A DNA stretch of 64,000 nucleotides, from positions 25,569,498 to 25,633,497 of the forward strand of contig CM075767.1 of assembly GCA_037974665.1 (NCBI GenBank). The letters are read 5' to 3'. A program made the position numbers and the translations under genes. Every line of letters starts with the position of its first letter. Position 1 is the first letter of the stretch. Below are positions 45,042 through 58,205 of this stretch, piece after piece. The stretch comes from Ehretia macrophylla. Taxonomy: Eukaryota > Streptophyta > Magnoliopsida > Boraginales > Ehretiaceae. A model generated the notes under the pieces. That model had not been told where the DNA came from. It was given only the letters and a program-made list of their open reading frames with translations, and did not search any database.

Positions 45042-47325
45042 TGTAATACCCGAGCCCGGAATGTGAAAATTCTTTGTTTATTATTTTGAAAATTATATTT
45101 CCTTAAATTCTTTGTGAATTAACTGTTACTTTCTCGTCGTCGCAACGTGCATTGCATTTAAGGAGTGATAGCTAGATAACGATTTTCAGTCCTCAGCAAA
45201 TAGTGAAACTAGTATTTAGATGACTTAAATTTTATATTTTAAATGTTGCTAGCTTTAATTGATCTTACCTTAGCTAAACTGGCTTTAAAACGCACAAAAT
45301 AGGGCCCTTTGACCAAGTTTTTAAGTTGTTGACCTAGCCCTTTGACCCTTTGACCATTTGACACTTAAATAAGCTAAAAACTAAGCAAAAAAAAAAAAAA
45401 AACAGCAGCAAACAGTGAGAAGAAGGCCGAGAGCTTTAAGGAAAGAAAAAAAAAAGATTTCAACTTCCAATCATTCAATCTTCGCGTGAGCTCGTGCGGG
45501 GTGATTTCCGAGGCAACCAACGTTGTTTTCCTAGCGACTAGGAGTACCTAAGGTGAGGGAAGCATGTTATTTGCGCATTTATACGTTGTGTATGTTAACT
45601 TTGTCAATTTTTAGATTTATCCGTAGATCGTTATTTAAAGCGATTTGATGCTTCTAGAATGTTCCTTGGCATTTGTAGAACATGTATTTATAGCTTTGTA
45701 ACATTTTCTGCGGTTAAATGTTGTGATTGCAAATTAAATTGTGAAATGAATAGTGTTTTGTAAATAGTAAAACCTTGAAACGTTGAAATTGTGGTGTTAT
45801 GCTTTCCGTTGATGTAGAAACGTGCTAGGTATGATAGAATGCTAGAATGTGTGGTTTGTTTGGGTTGCGTAGTGGAAAAAATGAGAATTATGCCTTTGGG
45901 AAAGTCGGGGTCGTTTAGGTCGAATTTTGCATTTTCTCGTTTTGCGTGTTGGCATTGCTTCGGGAAGCCATGGAAGCACTTTTGGTGCGATTATGGTGTT
46001 GGTTGGGTGTTTGGTTGTTTAGTTGTAGTTCAAACGAGAAAGGGAGAAAATCGGGGCTTTGCGCGAGTTCTAGGGTAAAGTAAGGTTTCGGGGTCTTTAG
46101 ACGTGCCTTATGGTGACCTAGGAGGGTTGGCGAAGTCGGTTTTCAGAACTCGTGGCTCGTTTAGAAATGGTAGCATTTTGACAGTTGGGGCCGATTTGTG
46201 TTTTTGTGTGTTTTCTTGTCTTTATGCTTATAGAATGCTTAGAATTACTTGGAATACTTGTTTGAGTTGTTTTGGATTGAATTACTTATCAAATTGCTGC
46301 TATTGCGTGCGAGAGTAACCTACTTTGTTATTCTCCCACGTGTGGCTTTATCGCTTGTTTATCGCCTTGTATCGAGTCTTGCATTGCATAGTGTCTCGCG
46401 CGTGAGTGATGGGCCTCTCTGGGTAGCCTTGGGTTGCCAGTGTTGGTTGCTCTAGCTCCGCTGCTATTCCCTTTCTCGCTTGGGTTGCCTCCCAGGGAGA
46501 TTTGGGTCGTAGGATTGATGGATACTTCCGGGGTATTCCAAACTGGTGTTATAAGGTGGTTTGGGCCGGCGCGTCGTCATCGAATTCGTGTTTGAAAGTT
46601 GCACGTGAAAAGAGTATCGTATCCTTTGATTGAGTGTTTGCAGCTTTAAATACTTGCCTTGCTTTATTGTTGGCTTTGGATGTATCTTTATATGTTTTGT
46701 ATGTATTGCTTGGCTAATTGTATTGCATACTCCTCTCATCTCTGTCCTTGAGACCAATTGCCCTCACTGAGCAATAGTTTTTGCTCATTCCTCGCTATAC
46801 TATGTTTTTACAGGAGTAGTTGAAGCAGACCCTCTCGAGGTAATAGAGGAGGAGGAGCAGGTGGAGGTGTTTCCGTGATAGCACTTCTCTGCTTTGGCTG
46901 GTGGTTGGTTACCAGTTTTTGTGCGAACCTTGCTTGTTATGTATATTGCGTGGAGGTCGCTTAATTTTGAGGCTTGTAGCCTTGTATATATTTTCTAGTT
47001 TGAGGCCTCTACGGTCTTATGTTGTATAAGTTGGAAGAATGTAATGTTGTAACTTATACTCTTGTGACTAGTAAGAAAATGCATGCTAATGGATTTGATT
47101 AGTGGCATAAGTACTTGTGTAGTATGCATATCATTTTTGGGTTTGGAAAGTTGGTTAATAAGAAATGTATGTTGTAAAGAAAGTTGGCTTGTTTTGATTA
47201 TTATATAGCTTTCGCAAGTATTATATTGATTTTAGGGTTTTCGGATCGTCCACGGTATAGAGGAGACTCCGTCCGTGTGTCGGGTCCGGGCTTGGCCTTT
47301 TACGGGGTCGGGTCGGGGCGTGACA
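45042..47325 (+). repeat. 5' LTR of the chromovirus
   Basis: Starts TGTAATACCCGAGCCCGG and ends GGGTCGGGGCGTGACA. It aligns end to end with 52265-54544. Open frames inside the LTR are shared by both copies but are not part of any known protein. Confidence 0.95.
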
Positions 47326-47333
47326 TCTTTAGG

Positions 47334-47345
47334 TGGTATCAGAGC
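47334..47345 (+). promoter_or_regulatory. Primer binding site, tRNA-iMet type
   Basis: TGGTATCAGAGC lies eight bases after the 5' LTR end. It is complementary to the 3' end of initiator tRNA-Met, the usual primer for chromoviruses. Confidence 0.9.
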
Positions 47346-47637
47346 ATGATAGTCTTGCATGAGTCGGGATATGATTCTCGGTCTGTGGGGTAAAGGTCTA
47401 AAATGCTAAAGTGTTTATGTATGATTGCTAAGTGAAAAGAAAATGTTCTAGCATGACTTTGTGAACTTGGAATGTTTGTGTGTTTAAGTGAAATAGTTTG
47501 GCAAGTTAAACTTGTCTTATGTGAATTGTGTGATAGAATATTGGATTGTTATTGACTTGAGTGTTATCTAATCTTATGTGCTATATTTCTGTCTATAAAC
47601 TGCTTTTAAATGTTGCCAGCTATTGTGAGTTGCTACT

Positions 47638-48750
47638 ATGCCGCCACGTCGTGGTACTCATGGTATAGGATCAGATGAAGAGGCAGCAGAACAGGGTCAG
47701 CAGCCGTTGCCTGAGCAGTTTATGGCTACCATGACTACTGCAGTAGACCGGATCACACAGGTATTACATGAGCAGAGGCAGGACCGAATTAATCCCCAGG
47801 GTAATCAAGCTAATCCTGGTGGACAGGGGTACAGAGTTGAGAATAATCAGTTAGAGAAATTTCTGAGGCACGAGCCGGGAAAGTTTTTCGGGGAGCCGGA
47901 TGATGAGGCGGCCGAGAGATGGATTAATCGAGTTGAGAAGATTTTCACCGCTTTGAGGTACACTGATGAGGCAAGAATAGATTATGCATCATTTTTATTT
48001 GAGGGTGATGCAGAGCAGTGGTGGAATACTGTCAGATTGAGTTGGGATTGTGAGGATGTTCCACACTTATGGGATGATTTTGTGAGTGAGTTTCGGGACA
48101 AATATATTCCCGAGATGGCTATGGAAAGACGGGAGGATGAGTTTGTGGGCCTGAAGCAGGGAAATATGACTGTTGCACAGTACGAGGCTAGGTTTGTTAG
48201 CCTGTCGAGGTATATGCCCGAGTTGGTACGGCCGGCTAGGAGGATGATACATAGGTTTGTCCGTGGGCTGAGAATGGACATTCAGTTGCATTTGACTGGG
48301 CAGACCTACACTACTTTTCCCGAGGCTTTTCAGGCAGCCTCGAAGTTTGAGAAATAGAAGACTGAGATGTTAGCTGAGAGCAGTCAGCCGAGTAAGAAGC
48401 AGTATTTGGGCCAGAGCAGCCAGAGTCAGCCGAGGCAGTATTAGGCTTCTGCACCGGTTCCTCAGCAGCGTCCGTATCAGCCACAGCAGCAGATTCAGGC
48501 TAGGCCAGCTGTGACTAGACCCCAGCAGGGAGGTACAGTTCCTACCCCTGCCAGAGCCCCAGCACTTACAGGAAACACTGCGGTTAGGCAAAATCAGCAG
48601 TGTAATTATTGTAATCGACCAGGGCATATTGAGGCTAACTGCTGGAGGAAGAGTGGTAAATGTACGGGTTGTGGCGGTGATGACCATAGGGTGAGAGATT
48701 GCCCTAAGTATAATAATGTTCAAGGCCGTGGTGGAGGCCAAGGTGTTCAG
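47638..48750 (+). pseudogene. Chromovirus gag region (fossil)
   Basis: Begins MPPRRGTHGIGSDEEAAEQG and continues into a retrotransposon gag domain with KFFGEPDDEAAERWINRVEK and WDDFVSEFRDKYIP. Downstream is a zinc knuckle ([14 protein letters not shown], about 48600-48645) with a second [11 protein letters not shown]-like knuckle. Gag forms the particle and binds the RNA. Confidence 0.9.
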
Positions 48751-51700
48751 AATAGGGCTGCAGGTGCACGACCAGCACAGAGAGTTCAGGCTAGGGTATT
48801 TGCACTAGATGCAGAGGAGCTGCCCGATAATACAGCTATTGTGGAAGGTACTTTTCTTCTCAATACTCAGCCAGTTAAAGTTTTGATTGATCCCGGAGCT
48901 ACACATTCGTTTATAACTCCTGCATGTGCACGATCTATGAATGTTTGCATTGATAAATTGCCTCATGAAGTTGAAGTTAGTACTCCTTTGGGTGCAAAAT
49001 TTGTTACTGAGTCTATTTGCAAATCTTGTGATATATGTATTGAGAACCGTAAATTTCCTGCTGATTTAATTATATTACCATTCCGTGACTTTGAAATCAT
49101 TTTGGGAATGGACTGGTTGGGAAAGTATTATGCTCAGTTGGATTGTAGAACAAAGGTCGTTTATCTTAAGGTTCCTGACCTACCGGTACTAGAGATTGTT
49201 AGGAACTGCAGGGCTGCCCGCATTCTACTTTTATCAGCGATCAAGACTTCTAAGCTGTTGAATAGGGGTTGTGAAGCTTATTTAGCCTATTTGATCAATC
49301 AGCCTGCTGATAAGTTGAGTTTGAATGAGGTTCCGATTGTTAGAGACTTCCCTAGGGTATTTCCCGAGGAATTACCGGGTTTACCACCGGATAGGGAGAT
49401 TGAGTTCGTGATTGATCTTGTACCAGGCACTGTGCCAATTTCTAGGAGTCCTTATAGGATGGCATCGGCCGAACTTCAGGAGTTAAAAATTCAGCTTCAG
49501 AACTTGCTTGAGAAAGGGTTTATACAACCTAGTTCTTCGCCGTGGGGTGCGCCTGTGTTGTTTGTGAGAAAGAAAGACGGCACGCTACGGTTATGCATTG
49601 ATTACAGGGGACTTAATCAAGTCACGATTAAGAACAAATACCCCTTGCCATTGATTGAAGAATTGTTTGACCAGTTGCAGGGTGCGAGTGTTTACTCCAA
49701 ATTTGACTTGAGTTAGGGTTACTATCAACTTAGGATTCGGAGTGACGATATACCAAAGACGGCATTCAGGACTAGATATGGCCACTATGAGTTTGTTGTG
49801 TTGCCGTTTGGATTGACGAATGCACCAGCCGCATTCATGGACTTGATGCAGAGGGTTTTTCGGCCTTACCTTGATCAGTTTGTCATGATCTTCATTGACG
49901 ACATTTTAGTGTATTCGAAGAATGAGACTGAACATGAGCAACACTTGAGGATTGTGCTTCAGACTTTGCAGGAAAACAAGCTTTTTGCTAAATTCAGCAA
50001 GTGTGAGTTCTGGTTGAATCAGATATCTTTTCTAGGCCATATCATTTCAGACCGAGGAATTTCAGTAGACCCAGCTAAGATTGAAGTTGTTTCATCTTGG
50101 AAGAGACCTGAGACGGTGTCAGAGATTCGGAGTTTTCTTGGATTGGCAGGTTATTACCGGAAATTTGTTAAAGACTTTTCTAAAATTTCTGGACCTTTGA
50201 GCCAGTTGACTCGGAAGAAAGTTGCTTACAACTGGGATGCCAAGTGTGAATCCAGTTTCCAAGAATTGAAGAAGAGACTAACTACAACTCCTATACTAGC
50301 TTTACCTGAGGGAACAGAGAACTTTGTTGTCTACAGTGATGTATCTAAAGAAGGATTGGGCTGTGTTTTAATGCAGAATGGTAAGGTGATTGCCTATGCT
50401 TCTAGGAAATTGAAACCTTATGAAGTCAACTACCCTACACATGATCTTGAGTTAGCTGCAGTTGTGTTTGCTTTGAAGAAGTGGCGTCACTACTTGTGGG
50501 GTTGCAGATTTGAAATATTTACTGACCACAAGAGTCTCAAGTATTTGTTTTCACAGAAGATCTAAATATGAGGCAGCGGAGATGGCTAGAGTTATTGGGT
50601 GGTTATAACTGCTCTATTAACTATGTGCCAGGTAAGGCAAATGTTGTTGCTGATGCTTTGAGCCGAAAGGCTACTGTTGCAAGCCTGATTATCAAGGACT
50701 GGGAGACTTTGGAAGAAATTTGTTCATGGAAACCAGAAGCTATTGAGGTAGGGATTCGATTTGCTAGTTTACAGATTCAGTCAGGGTTGCTAGCACAGAT
50801 CAGAGAGGCTCACAAGACTGATCCTCACATCTTGAAGATCCAAGAAAAGTCAAAAGGGAGAGAGTTAGAGTTTAAATTACATGCAGATGGCATCTTCAGA
50901 TTCAGGGATAGAGTATGTGTTCCTGATGATCCGACTTTGAAGAATGAGATCCTGTCCAAGGCACATAATTCGAGGTATACGATTCACCCGGACAGTACAA
51001 AAATGTATAGAGATTTGAAGCAACACTTCTGGTGGAACAATATGAAGAGAGAGATTGCTGGGTATGTATCCAGATGTTTGACTTGTCAGAGGGTTAAAGT
51101 TGAACATCAGAGGCCAGCCGGACTTCTACAGCCGCTGTCGATTCCGCAGTGGAAGTGGGTACATATAACAATGGACCTTGTGACCGATCTTCCTAGATCT
51201 CCGAGAGGATGTGATTCTGTTTGGGTTGTTGTGGACCGCTTGACTAAAGTTACACACTTTATTCCCGTGAATAAACATGATAGCCTTGATAAGTTAGCTG
51301 AACTTTATGTTGCTAATATTGTGAGATTGCATGGTGTGCCACAGAGTATAGTGTCAGATAGGGATCCTAGATTCAGATCTCGTTTTTGGCAGAAGTTGCA
51401 AGAGGCCATGGGAACTAAGTTGAGCTTCAGCACTGCATATCATCCACAAACTGATGGCCAGTCTGAGAGAACCATCAGGATCTTGGAAGACATGCTTCGG
51501 GCATGTGTGCTTGACTTTGGGAAGAATTGGGAGAAGTTTTTGCCTTTAGCGGAGTTCGCCTACAACAATAGTTATCAATCTACTATAGGTATGGCTCCCT
51601 ACGAGGCGTTGTATGGTCGTAAATGCAGATCCCCATTATATTGGGAAGAGGTTGGAGAGATGAGAACAGTTGATCCGACTGTGTTACCTGAGATGATTAA

Positions 51701-52253
51701 GATGGTAGATAATGTTCACCTTATTCGCCAGCGTATGCTTACAGCTCAGAGTCGTCAGAAGAGTTATGCGGATAAGCATTGTCGGGATCTTAAGTTTGAT
51801 TTGGGAGATTGGGTGTTTCTTAAGATTTCTCCACGGAAGGGATTGATTCGGCACGGTAAAAGCGGGAAGCTTAGTCCCAGGTATGTGGGTCCATATGAGA
51901 TCACCGAAAAGGTAGGTCCTTTGGCTTATCGATTAGCTTTGCCTCCGAGCTTGTCGAGACTGCATGATGTGTTCCACGTGTCTATGTTGAAGAAGTATCA
52001 TCCAGACCCTTCACATGTACTTGAACCAGAGCCTATGCAGATTGAAGAAAAATTGTCTTATGAAGAGAAACCGATTAGAATTGTGGATCGGAAGATTCAG
52101 GAGCTTCGCAGAAAGAGTATTCCGTTAGTAAAGGTTCTGTGGAATCATCATGGGTTTGAGGAAGCGACTTGGGAAAGAGAGGACCAAGTTCGGGATCAGT
52201 ATCCAGAGTTGTTTGTTGACCAGGTAAGAATTGCGTGGGCGCAATTGTTTTAA
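48750..52253 (+). pseudogene. Chromovirus pol region with chromodomain (fossil)
   Basis: In order: retroviral-type protease ([15 protein letters not shown], about 48895), RT ([20 protein letters not shown], about 49575; FIDDILVYS, about 49890), RNase H ([15 protein letters not shown], about 50328), integrase (HHCC-type zinc region near 50980-51090, core with DRLTKVTHFIP and SDRDPRFRSRFW), and a chromodomain (IRIVDRKIQELRRK ... VKVLWNHHGFEEATWE, about 52065-52215). A chromodomain at this place defines chromoviruses. The Tekay/Del placement follows from its form and the long LTRs. It guides integration to marked chromatin in related elements. Confidence 0.92.
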
Positions 52254-52264
52254 GGGGGAGAAGG
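52252..52264 (+). promoter_or_regulatory. Polypurine tract of the chromovirus
   Basis: AAGGGGGAGAAGG directly precedes the 3' LTR and follows the pol end. Standard plus-strand primer position. Confidence 0.9.
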
Positions 52265-54544
52265 TGTAATACTCGAGCCTGGAATGTGAAAATTCTTTGT
52301 TTATTATTTTAAAAGTTATATTTCCTTAAATTCTTTGTGAATTAACTGTTACTTTCTCGCCGTCGCAACGTGCATTGCATTTAAGGAGTGATAGCTAGAT
52401 AACGATTTCCAGTCCTCAGCAAATAGTGAAACTAGTATTTAGATGACTTAAATTTTATATTTTAATTGTTGCTAGCTTTAATTGATCTTACCTTAGCTAA
52501 AACGGCTTTAAAACGCACAAAATAGGGCCCTTTGACCAAGTTTTAAGTTGTTGACCTAGCCCTTTGACCCTTTGACCATTTGAGACTTAAATAAGCTAAA
52601 AACTAAGCAAAAAAAAAAAAACAGCAGCAAACAGTGAGGAGAAGGCCGAGAGCTTTAAGGAGAGAAAAAAAAAAGATTTCAACTTCCAATCATTCAATCT
52701 TCGCGTGAGCTCGTGCGGGGTGATTTCCGAGGCAACCAACGTTGTTTTCCTAGCGACTAGGAGTACCTAAGGTGAGGGAAGCATGTTATTTGCGCATTTA
52801 TACGTTGTGTATGTTAACTTTGTCAATTTTTAGATTTATCCGTAGATCGTTATTTAAAGCGATTTGATGCTTCTAGAATGTTCCTTGGCATTTGTAGAAC
52901 ATGTATTTATAGCTTTGTAACATTTTATGCGGTTAAATGTTGTGATTGCAAATTAAATTGTGAAATGAATAGTGTTTTATGAATAGTAAAACCTTGAAAC
53001 GTTGAAATTGCGCTGTTATGCTTTCCGTTGATGTAGAAACGTGCTAGGTAAGCTAGAATGCTAAAATGTGTGGTTTGTTTGGGTTGCGTAGTGGAAAAAA
53101 CAAGAATTATGCCTTTGGGAAAGTCGGGGTCGTTTAGGTCGAATTTTGCATTTTCTCGTTTTGCGTGTTGGCATTGCTTCGGGAAGCCATGGATGCACTT
53201 TTGGTGCGATTATGGCGTTGGTTGGGTGTTTGGTTGTTTAGTTGTAGTTCAAACGAGAAAGGGGAAAAATCGGGGCTTTGCGCGAGTTCTAGGGTAAAGT
53301 AAGGTTTCGGGGTCTTTAGACGTGCCTTATGGTGACCTAGGAGGGTTGGCGAAGTCGGTTTTCAGAACTCGTGGCTCGTTTGGAAATGGTAGCATTTTGA
53401 TAGTTGGGGCCGATTTGTGTTTTTGTGTGTTTTCTTGTCTTTATGCTTATAGAATGCTTAGAATTACTTGGAATACTTGTTTGAGTTGTTTTGGATTGAA
53501 TTACTTATCAAATTGCTGCTATTGCGTGCGAGAGTAACCTACTTTGTTATTCTCCCACGTGTGGCTTTATCGCTTGTTTATCGCCTTGTATCGAGTCTTG
53601 CATTGCATAGTGTCTCGCGCGTGAGTGATGGGCCTCTCTGGGTAGCCTTGGGTTGCCAGTGTTGGTTGCTCTATCTCCGCTGCTATTCCCTTTCTCGCTT
53701 GGGTTGCCTCCTAGGGAGATTTGGGTCGTAGGATTGATGGATACTTCCGGGGTATTCCAAACTGGTGTTATAAGGTGGTTTGGGCCAGCGCGTCGTCATC
53801 GAATTCATGTTTGAAAGTTGCACGTGAAAAGAGTATCGTATCCTTTGATTGAGTGTTTGTAGCTTTAAATACTTGCCTTGCTTTATTGTTGGCTTTGGAT
53901 GTATCTTTATATGTTTTGTATGTATTGCTTGGCTAATTGCATTGCATACTCCTCTTATCTCCGTCCTTGAGACCAATTGCCCTCGCTGAGCAATAGTTTT
54001 TGCTCATTCCTCGCTATACTATGTTTTTACAGGAGTAGTTGAAGCAGACCCTCTCGAGGTAATAGAGGAGGAGGAGCAGGTGGAGGTGTTTCCGTGATAG
54101 CACTTCTCTGCTTTGGCTGGTGGTTGGTTACCAGTTTTTGTGCGAACCTTGCTTGTTATGTATATTGCGTGGAGGTCGCTTAATTTTGAGGCTTGTAGCC
54201 TTGTATATATTTTCTAGTTTGAGGCCTCTACGGTCTTATGTTGTATAAGTTGGAAGAATGTAATGTTGTAACTTATACTCTTGTGACTAGTAAGAAAATG
54301 CATGCTAATGGATTTGATTAGTGGCATAAGTACTTGTGTAGTATGCATATCATTTTTGGGTTTGGAAAGTTGGTTAATAAGAAATGTATGTTGTAAAGAA
54401 AGTTGGCTTGTTTTGATTATTATATAGCTTTCGCAAGTATTATATTGATTTTAGGATTTTCGGATCGTCCGCGGTATAGAGGAGACTCCGTCCGTGTGTC
54501 GGGTCCGGGCTTGGCCTTTTGCGGGGTCGGGTCGGGGCGTGACA
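52265..54544 (+). repeat. 3' LTR of the chromovirus
   Basis: Starts TGTAATACTCGAGCCTGG and ends GGGTCGGGGCGTGACA, followed by TTTGT, the second copy of the target duplication. Confidence 0.95.
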
Positions 54545-56440
54545 TTTGTTTGGAAATATCATGTTTAAAATATTTATTAAACATATATTTTGCTGCTTGA
54601 CAATCTGTTTTGATCAAAAACTTTTGACAATATAAATCATCTTGAAATTTTAACACACATTTAACAATCGAAAGAATTTCTTTCGCAACAGTTGCATATT
54701 TTTGTTGACTATTATTCCATTTTCCTGAATGAAATCGAACAAGATGTTCTTGTTTTGTTTATGGATGAACTTGTTTTAAAATTCCTCCAAAACCAATTTC
54801 TGAAGTATCTGTCTCAACAATTTTATTCCATGTAGGATTAGCAAGCATTAAGCAAGGCAAATTTTTGACTTTAGACTTAATTAACTTAATTTTTCCAGTA
54901 TGAACATCTGTCCATGGTCCTGGTTTCTTTTTAAGTGTATCATATAAGATAGCAGTATCAATAGCAAGATTTTTATAATAAGGTAGAATATAATTTAAGC
55001 TACCAAGAAATCTCTGTAATTGAGTTTTATCAGTAATTTGATCAGGAAATTTAGAAGCAAATTCAATACTTCTATTAATAGGAATAATCTTTCCTTTTTC
55101 AATATTATGACCAATAAATCTGACCTTAGTTTGAAATAAAAGCATTTTTGGTTTGGAAATAACTAGACCATTTTGTATAACAATTTTCTTGAATATATCA
55201 AGATGTTTAAAATGTTGTTGTATGTCTTTAGAAAAGACCAAGATATCATCAATACATACTATAATAAAGTCGTTAAAAGTAATAAATATTTCATTCATAA
55301 TATTCTGAAATTCAGAAGGAGCATTTTTTAATCCAAATGGCATAACATTCCATTCATAATGTCCAATGGGAACAGCAAAAGCAGTTTTATATCTGTCTTT
55401 TTCACTAATCTGTATCTGCCAATATCCAGATTTAAAATCAAAATTTGAAAATATTAATACATTATGCAATCGATCCAAAAGATCTTTCTTATTAGGAATA
55501 GGATACCTAATCCATTTCAACACTTTATTAAGTGGTTTATAATTTATAACAAGTCTAGGATTACTTCTTTCTTGTTCTGCATGTTTATTAACATAAAAAG
55601 CAGTACAACTCCATGGGAAGTAAGATTTTTTGATAAGACGCTTATCTATAAGACTATTTATTTCTTTTTTACATAAATCAAGATATTCCTGATTCATTTG
55701 ACAAGGACGAGCCTTAGTAGGAATCATCTTCTCATTAAAATCAATTTCATAAGGTAAAGAAACAATATGCTTTTTTCTATCCCGAAAAGCATTTGGGTGG
55801 TCATTACAGATTTGTAAAGAAAAATCATGAGTAAGATGTTTAATCTTATCCTGTAATTTAGGATTCTTCAACATATTATCAATATTATTGATATTCATCT
55901 CATGTTTTAAGAAATTCAAATGTGATTCCTTAGCTTTCATTAAATTAGCTATCTGACCTAAGATTTTCTCTCTAGGTTCAGTAATAAAATGAAATATCAC
56001 AGGTTCTTTATTATAAGTTCCAGTTATTCCATGATTGTCTATGCCTAATATTGGCATAATTTCATTTATAAAAGGAGTTCCTAGAATTATAGGACACGTC
56101 ATGTTTTCAATTAAAAGAAAACTAGTAGATATACAAACTTTTTCATAACATATAAATACCTGTGCCAATTTATATTTAACCCTTAATTTTTCTCCTGATG
56201 CAGAAGAAATAGAATGAGTAGTTTTCTCAAAATACTGAGTTGGAATTAATCCTTCCTATATACAATTAAGATCAGCACCAGAATCAATCAAAGCAATCAT
56301 ATCTTTAATCATATGATTTGGTTGAATAAGTAAATTAATTCTAACCAACCATTTTTGCATAGTAATAACCTTCAAAATATTAAGAAGATTTAAATCAATA
56401 ACAACATCTGGTAAAGTATTAGAGGAACTAGGTTCCTAAT
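54545..56440 (-). pseudogene. Pararetrovirus protease, RT and RNase H region (minus array, fossil)
   Basis: On the minus strand: a protease-like part (CPIILGTPFINEIMP), RT with FKSGYWQIQISEKDRYKTAF, PFGLKNAPSEFQNIMNEIF and IDDILVFSKDIQQHFKHL, then FLGSLNYILPYYKN, then the beginning of RNase H (TDTSEIGFGGILKQ). Motif order is that of Caulimoviridae pol. RNase H is cut by the chromovirus and resumes at 45041. Broken. Confidence 0.88.
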
Positions 56441-57230
56441 GAACAAACATATCGATTTGGTCTTTAATTAATTGATTTTCTTGTCTAAGATCATTGATCT
56501 GACTTTGAAGTTTATTAACTTCCTGTTTTAATTCGTAATGAGTGATAGGAATATTTTTCCCTTTTTTATCATTTATTTGATTAATAACATCCTTAATATT
56601 ATAACCTTGTTTTGAACTGAAAATCTTTTCTATGGGTTTTTCAACATAATTTTCTTTTGAGTAATATTCCAAAATCTTTGATTTTAAAGAATCATCTTTA
56701 ATATTTGTTAAGATTTTTAAGATATCGAACCACTTATCAGCAGTAATCATATTGACTTTTAGATCATCAAATTGAGATAATATCTTATAATATTCATCAT
56801 CAATATTATTATCTTTACAAACACATGGAGAATCCTCCTTAGAAGATATATTATTAACTTCATCAGAAGAAGATTCAATATCTGAGCTATCTAAGCTAGA
56901 ACTAGACAAATTGTCTATGTCAATAAGTTATTTTGCCAATTGTTCTTTAGTGTGATCATCAATATCTAAGGCTTTTATCTTGTTTCGGAATTGCCGACAT
57001 TTATTAGCATAATGACCCTTTTTACCACATCTATAACACATGGGAATAGGCTTAGGCTTAGGTTTATATCCCTTTCTTTCATTTCTCTCTCTTCTTTTGA
57101 GGAATTAATTCATCCTCTGACTGAGAACTGTCAGAATTAATCTGTGTAGATCTATCAGACCCTAGATCAGACAATAATCCAATATGTAAATGAACTAAAT
57201 TTTTATTAATCAAATTGTCAATTTTTTACT
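56440..57230 (-). pseudogene. Pararetrovirus coat-protein C-terminal / linker region (minus array, fossil)
   Basis: The minus strand shows a Ser/Asp-rich start (MSSSSLDSSDIESSSDEVNN), DEYYKILSQFDDLKVNMIT and a heptad-like stretch near its end. Upstream, at about 56990-57050, is a CYRCGKKGHYANKC-like CCHC zinc finger, the coat-protein hallmark. A matching region lies at 63170-63750. Confidence 0.75.
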
Positions 57231-58205
57231 CAGGATCCATCTTAAATCCTTCTAATTTAGGAGCAGGTTGAAAACCTGTTTTCTTAGCTTGAGAAGAAGA
57301 TGTTTCTCCTAATTTCAATTTTCCTGTATCCTGGAGTGTTACCTTTGGAGGTTTCTGTTTTAAGAAATCTAATATTTGATTAACATTTTTTTCTAAAATA
57401 AGTAATCGTTCTCCTATAATTTGTAGAGTACAATTAGTATAATTTCCTTGTTGAACAAGAGAGTTCAAATCCTGTATCATAACAGAAGCATTACCATTTT
57501 CAAATAATTTTAGAAAAGCTTTAGATTCAATTTGAAAATCATCTTTGCCAATAATTAATGGTTTAGTAGGGGGAAAAACATATTTTTCCTTGTTACCTTG
57601 GACATCAGTCAATTCTCTCTCTATTGTATTAATAGCAAAATTAATATAATTATCAATAAACCAATGAACAAATTTATAAATTTTTTGTTCTTTTTTCATA
57701 AAATCATAATATTGATTTTTAATATTTTGCCATTGGATTTTATCAAAAGATGAAGAAATCCATTCCCGAATAGGTTGCCAGTGAGCCTGTAAAAATTCCT
57801 TGTTAACATAAGTTTTTTCCTAACTTCCGGGACTAAAAGTGAGTTTGGTCGTCATTACATGTGGAAACTCATTTCAGATGGAGTTATATCCTCCTTAGTA
57901 ATTCCATGAGGAATTTGATTATGTGAAATTCTTATCGCATCTATCTTTTCAGGTTGAACTATTTCACCCTCTTCAGATGGTGGTTTAAACCTATCTATTT
58001 CCTTATTAGGATCTTCTCTAATATAAGAAGTAGAAGCTCTTGATGACTGAGGAAATTCCACAATCGGAGATATATAAGAGTGATTCGATGAAAAATACCT
58101 AATTAATGAAGGTTCTTGTTTAAATCTAAGAAAGACATCACCTTCACTTGTCTGGACAACTTCAGATAAATCGGATTGAATTCTAGGTTGACTAGGAGTC
58201 ACCTT
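57230..58205 (-). pseudogene. Pararetrovirus coat-protein N-terminal region (minus array, fossil)
   Basis: Contains FPQSSRASTSYIREDPNKEI, then WFIDNYINFAINTIERELTD and GKDDFQIESKAFLKLFENGN. Located between the movement protein and the zinc-finger region. The same order is seen in the plus segment 43640-44540. Broken. Confidence 0.7.

Larger units (their letters stand above)
45042..54544 (+). mobile_element. Tekay/Del-type chromovirus (Ty3/gypsy), full footprint
   Basis: Two LTRs (45042-47325, 2,284 bp; 52265-54544, 2,280 bp) bound a 9.5-kb element with perfect TSD TTTGT (45037-45041 and 54545-54549). All parts are present in order: PBS, gag with zinc knuckle, protease, RT, RNase H, integrase, C-terminal chromodomain, polypurine tract. 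About 2% LTR divergence by eye suggests an age near one million years, within a factor of a few. The coding region is broken at about three points. It sits inside the pararetrovirus array and is therefore younger than it. Confidence 0.94.

Noticed and set aside
45839-47393. Several open frames in the chromovirus 5' LTR, repeated in the 3' LTR
   Set aside because: They lie in LTR sequence, recur because the LTRs are copies, and match no protein family I know.
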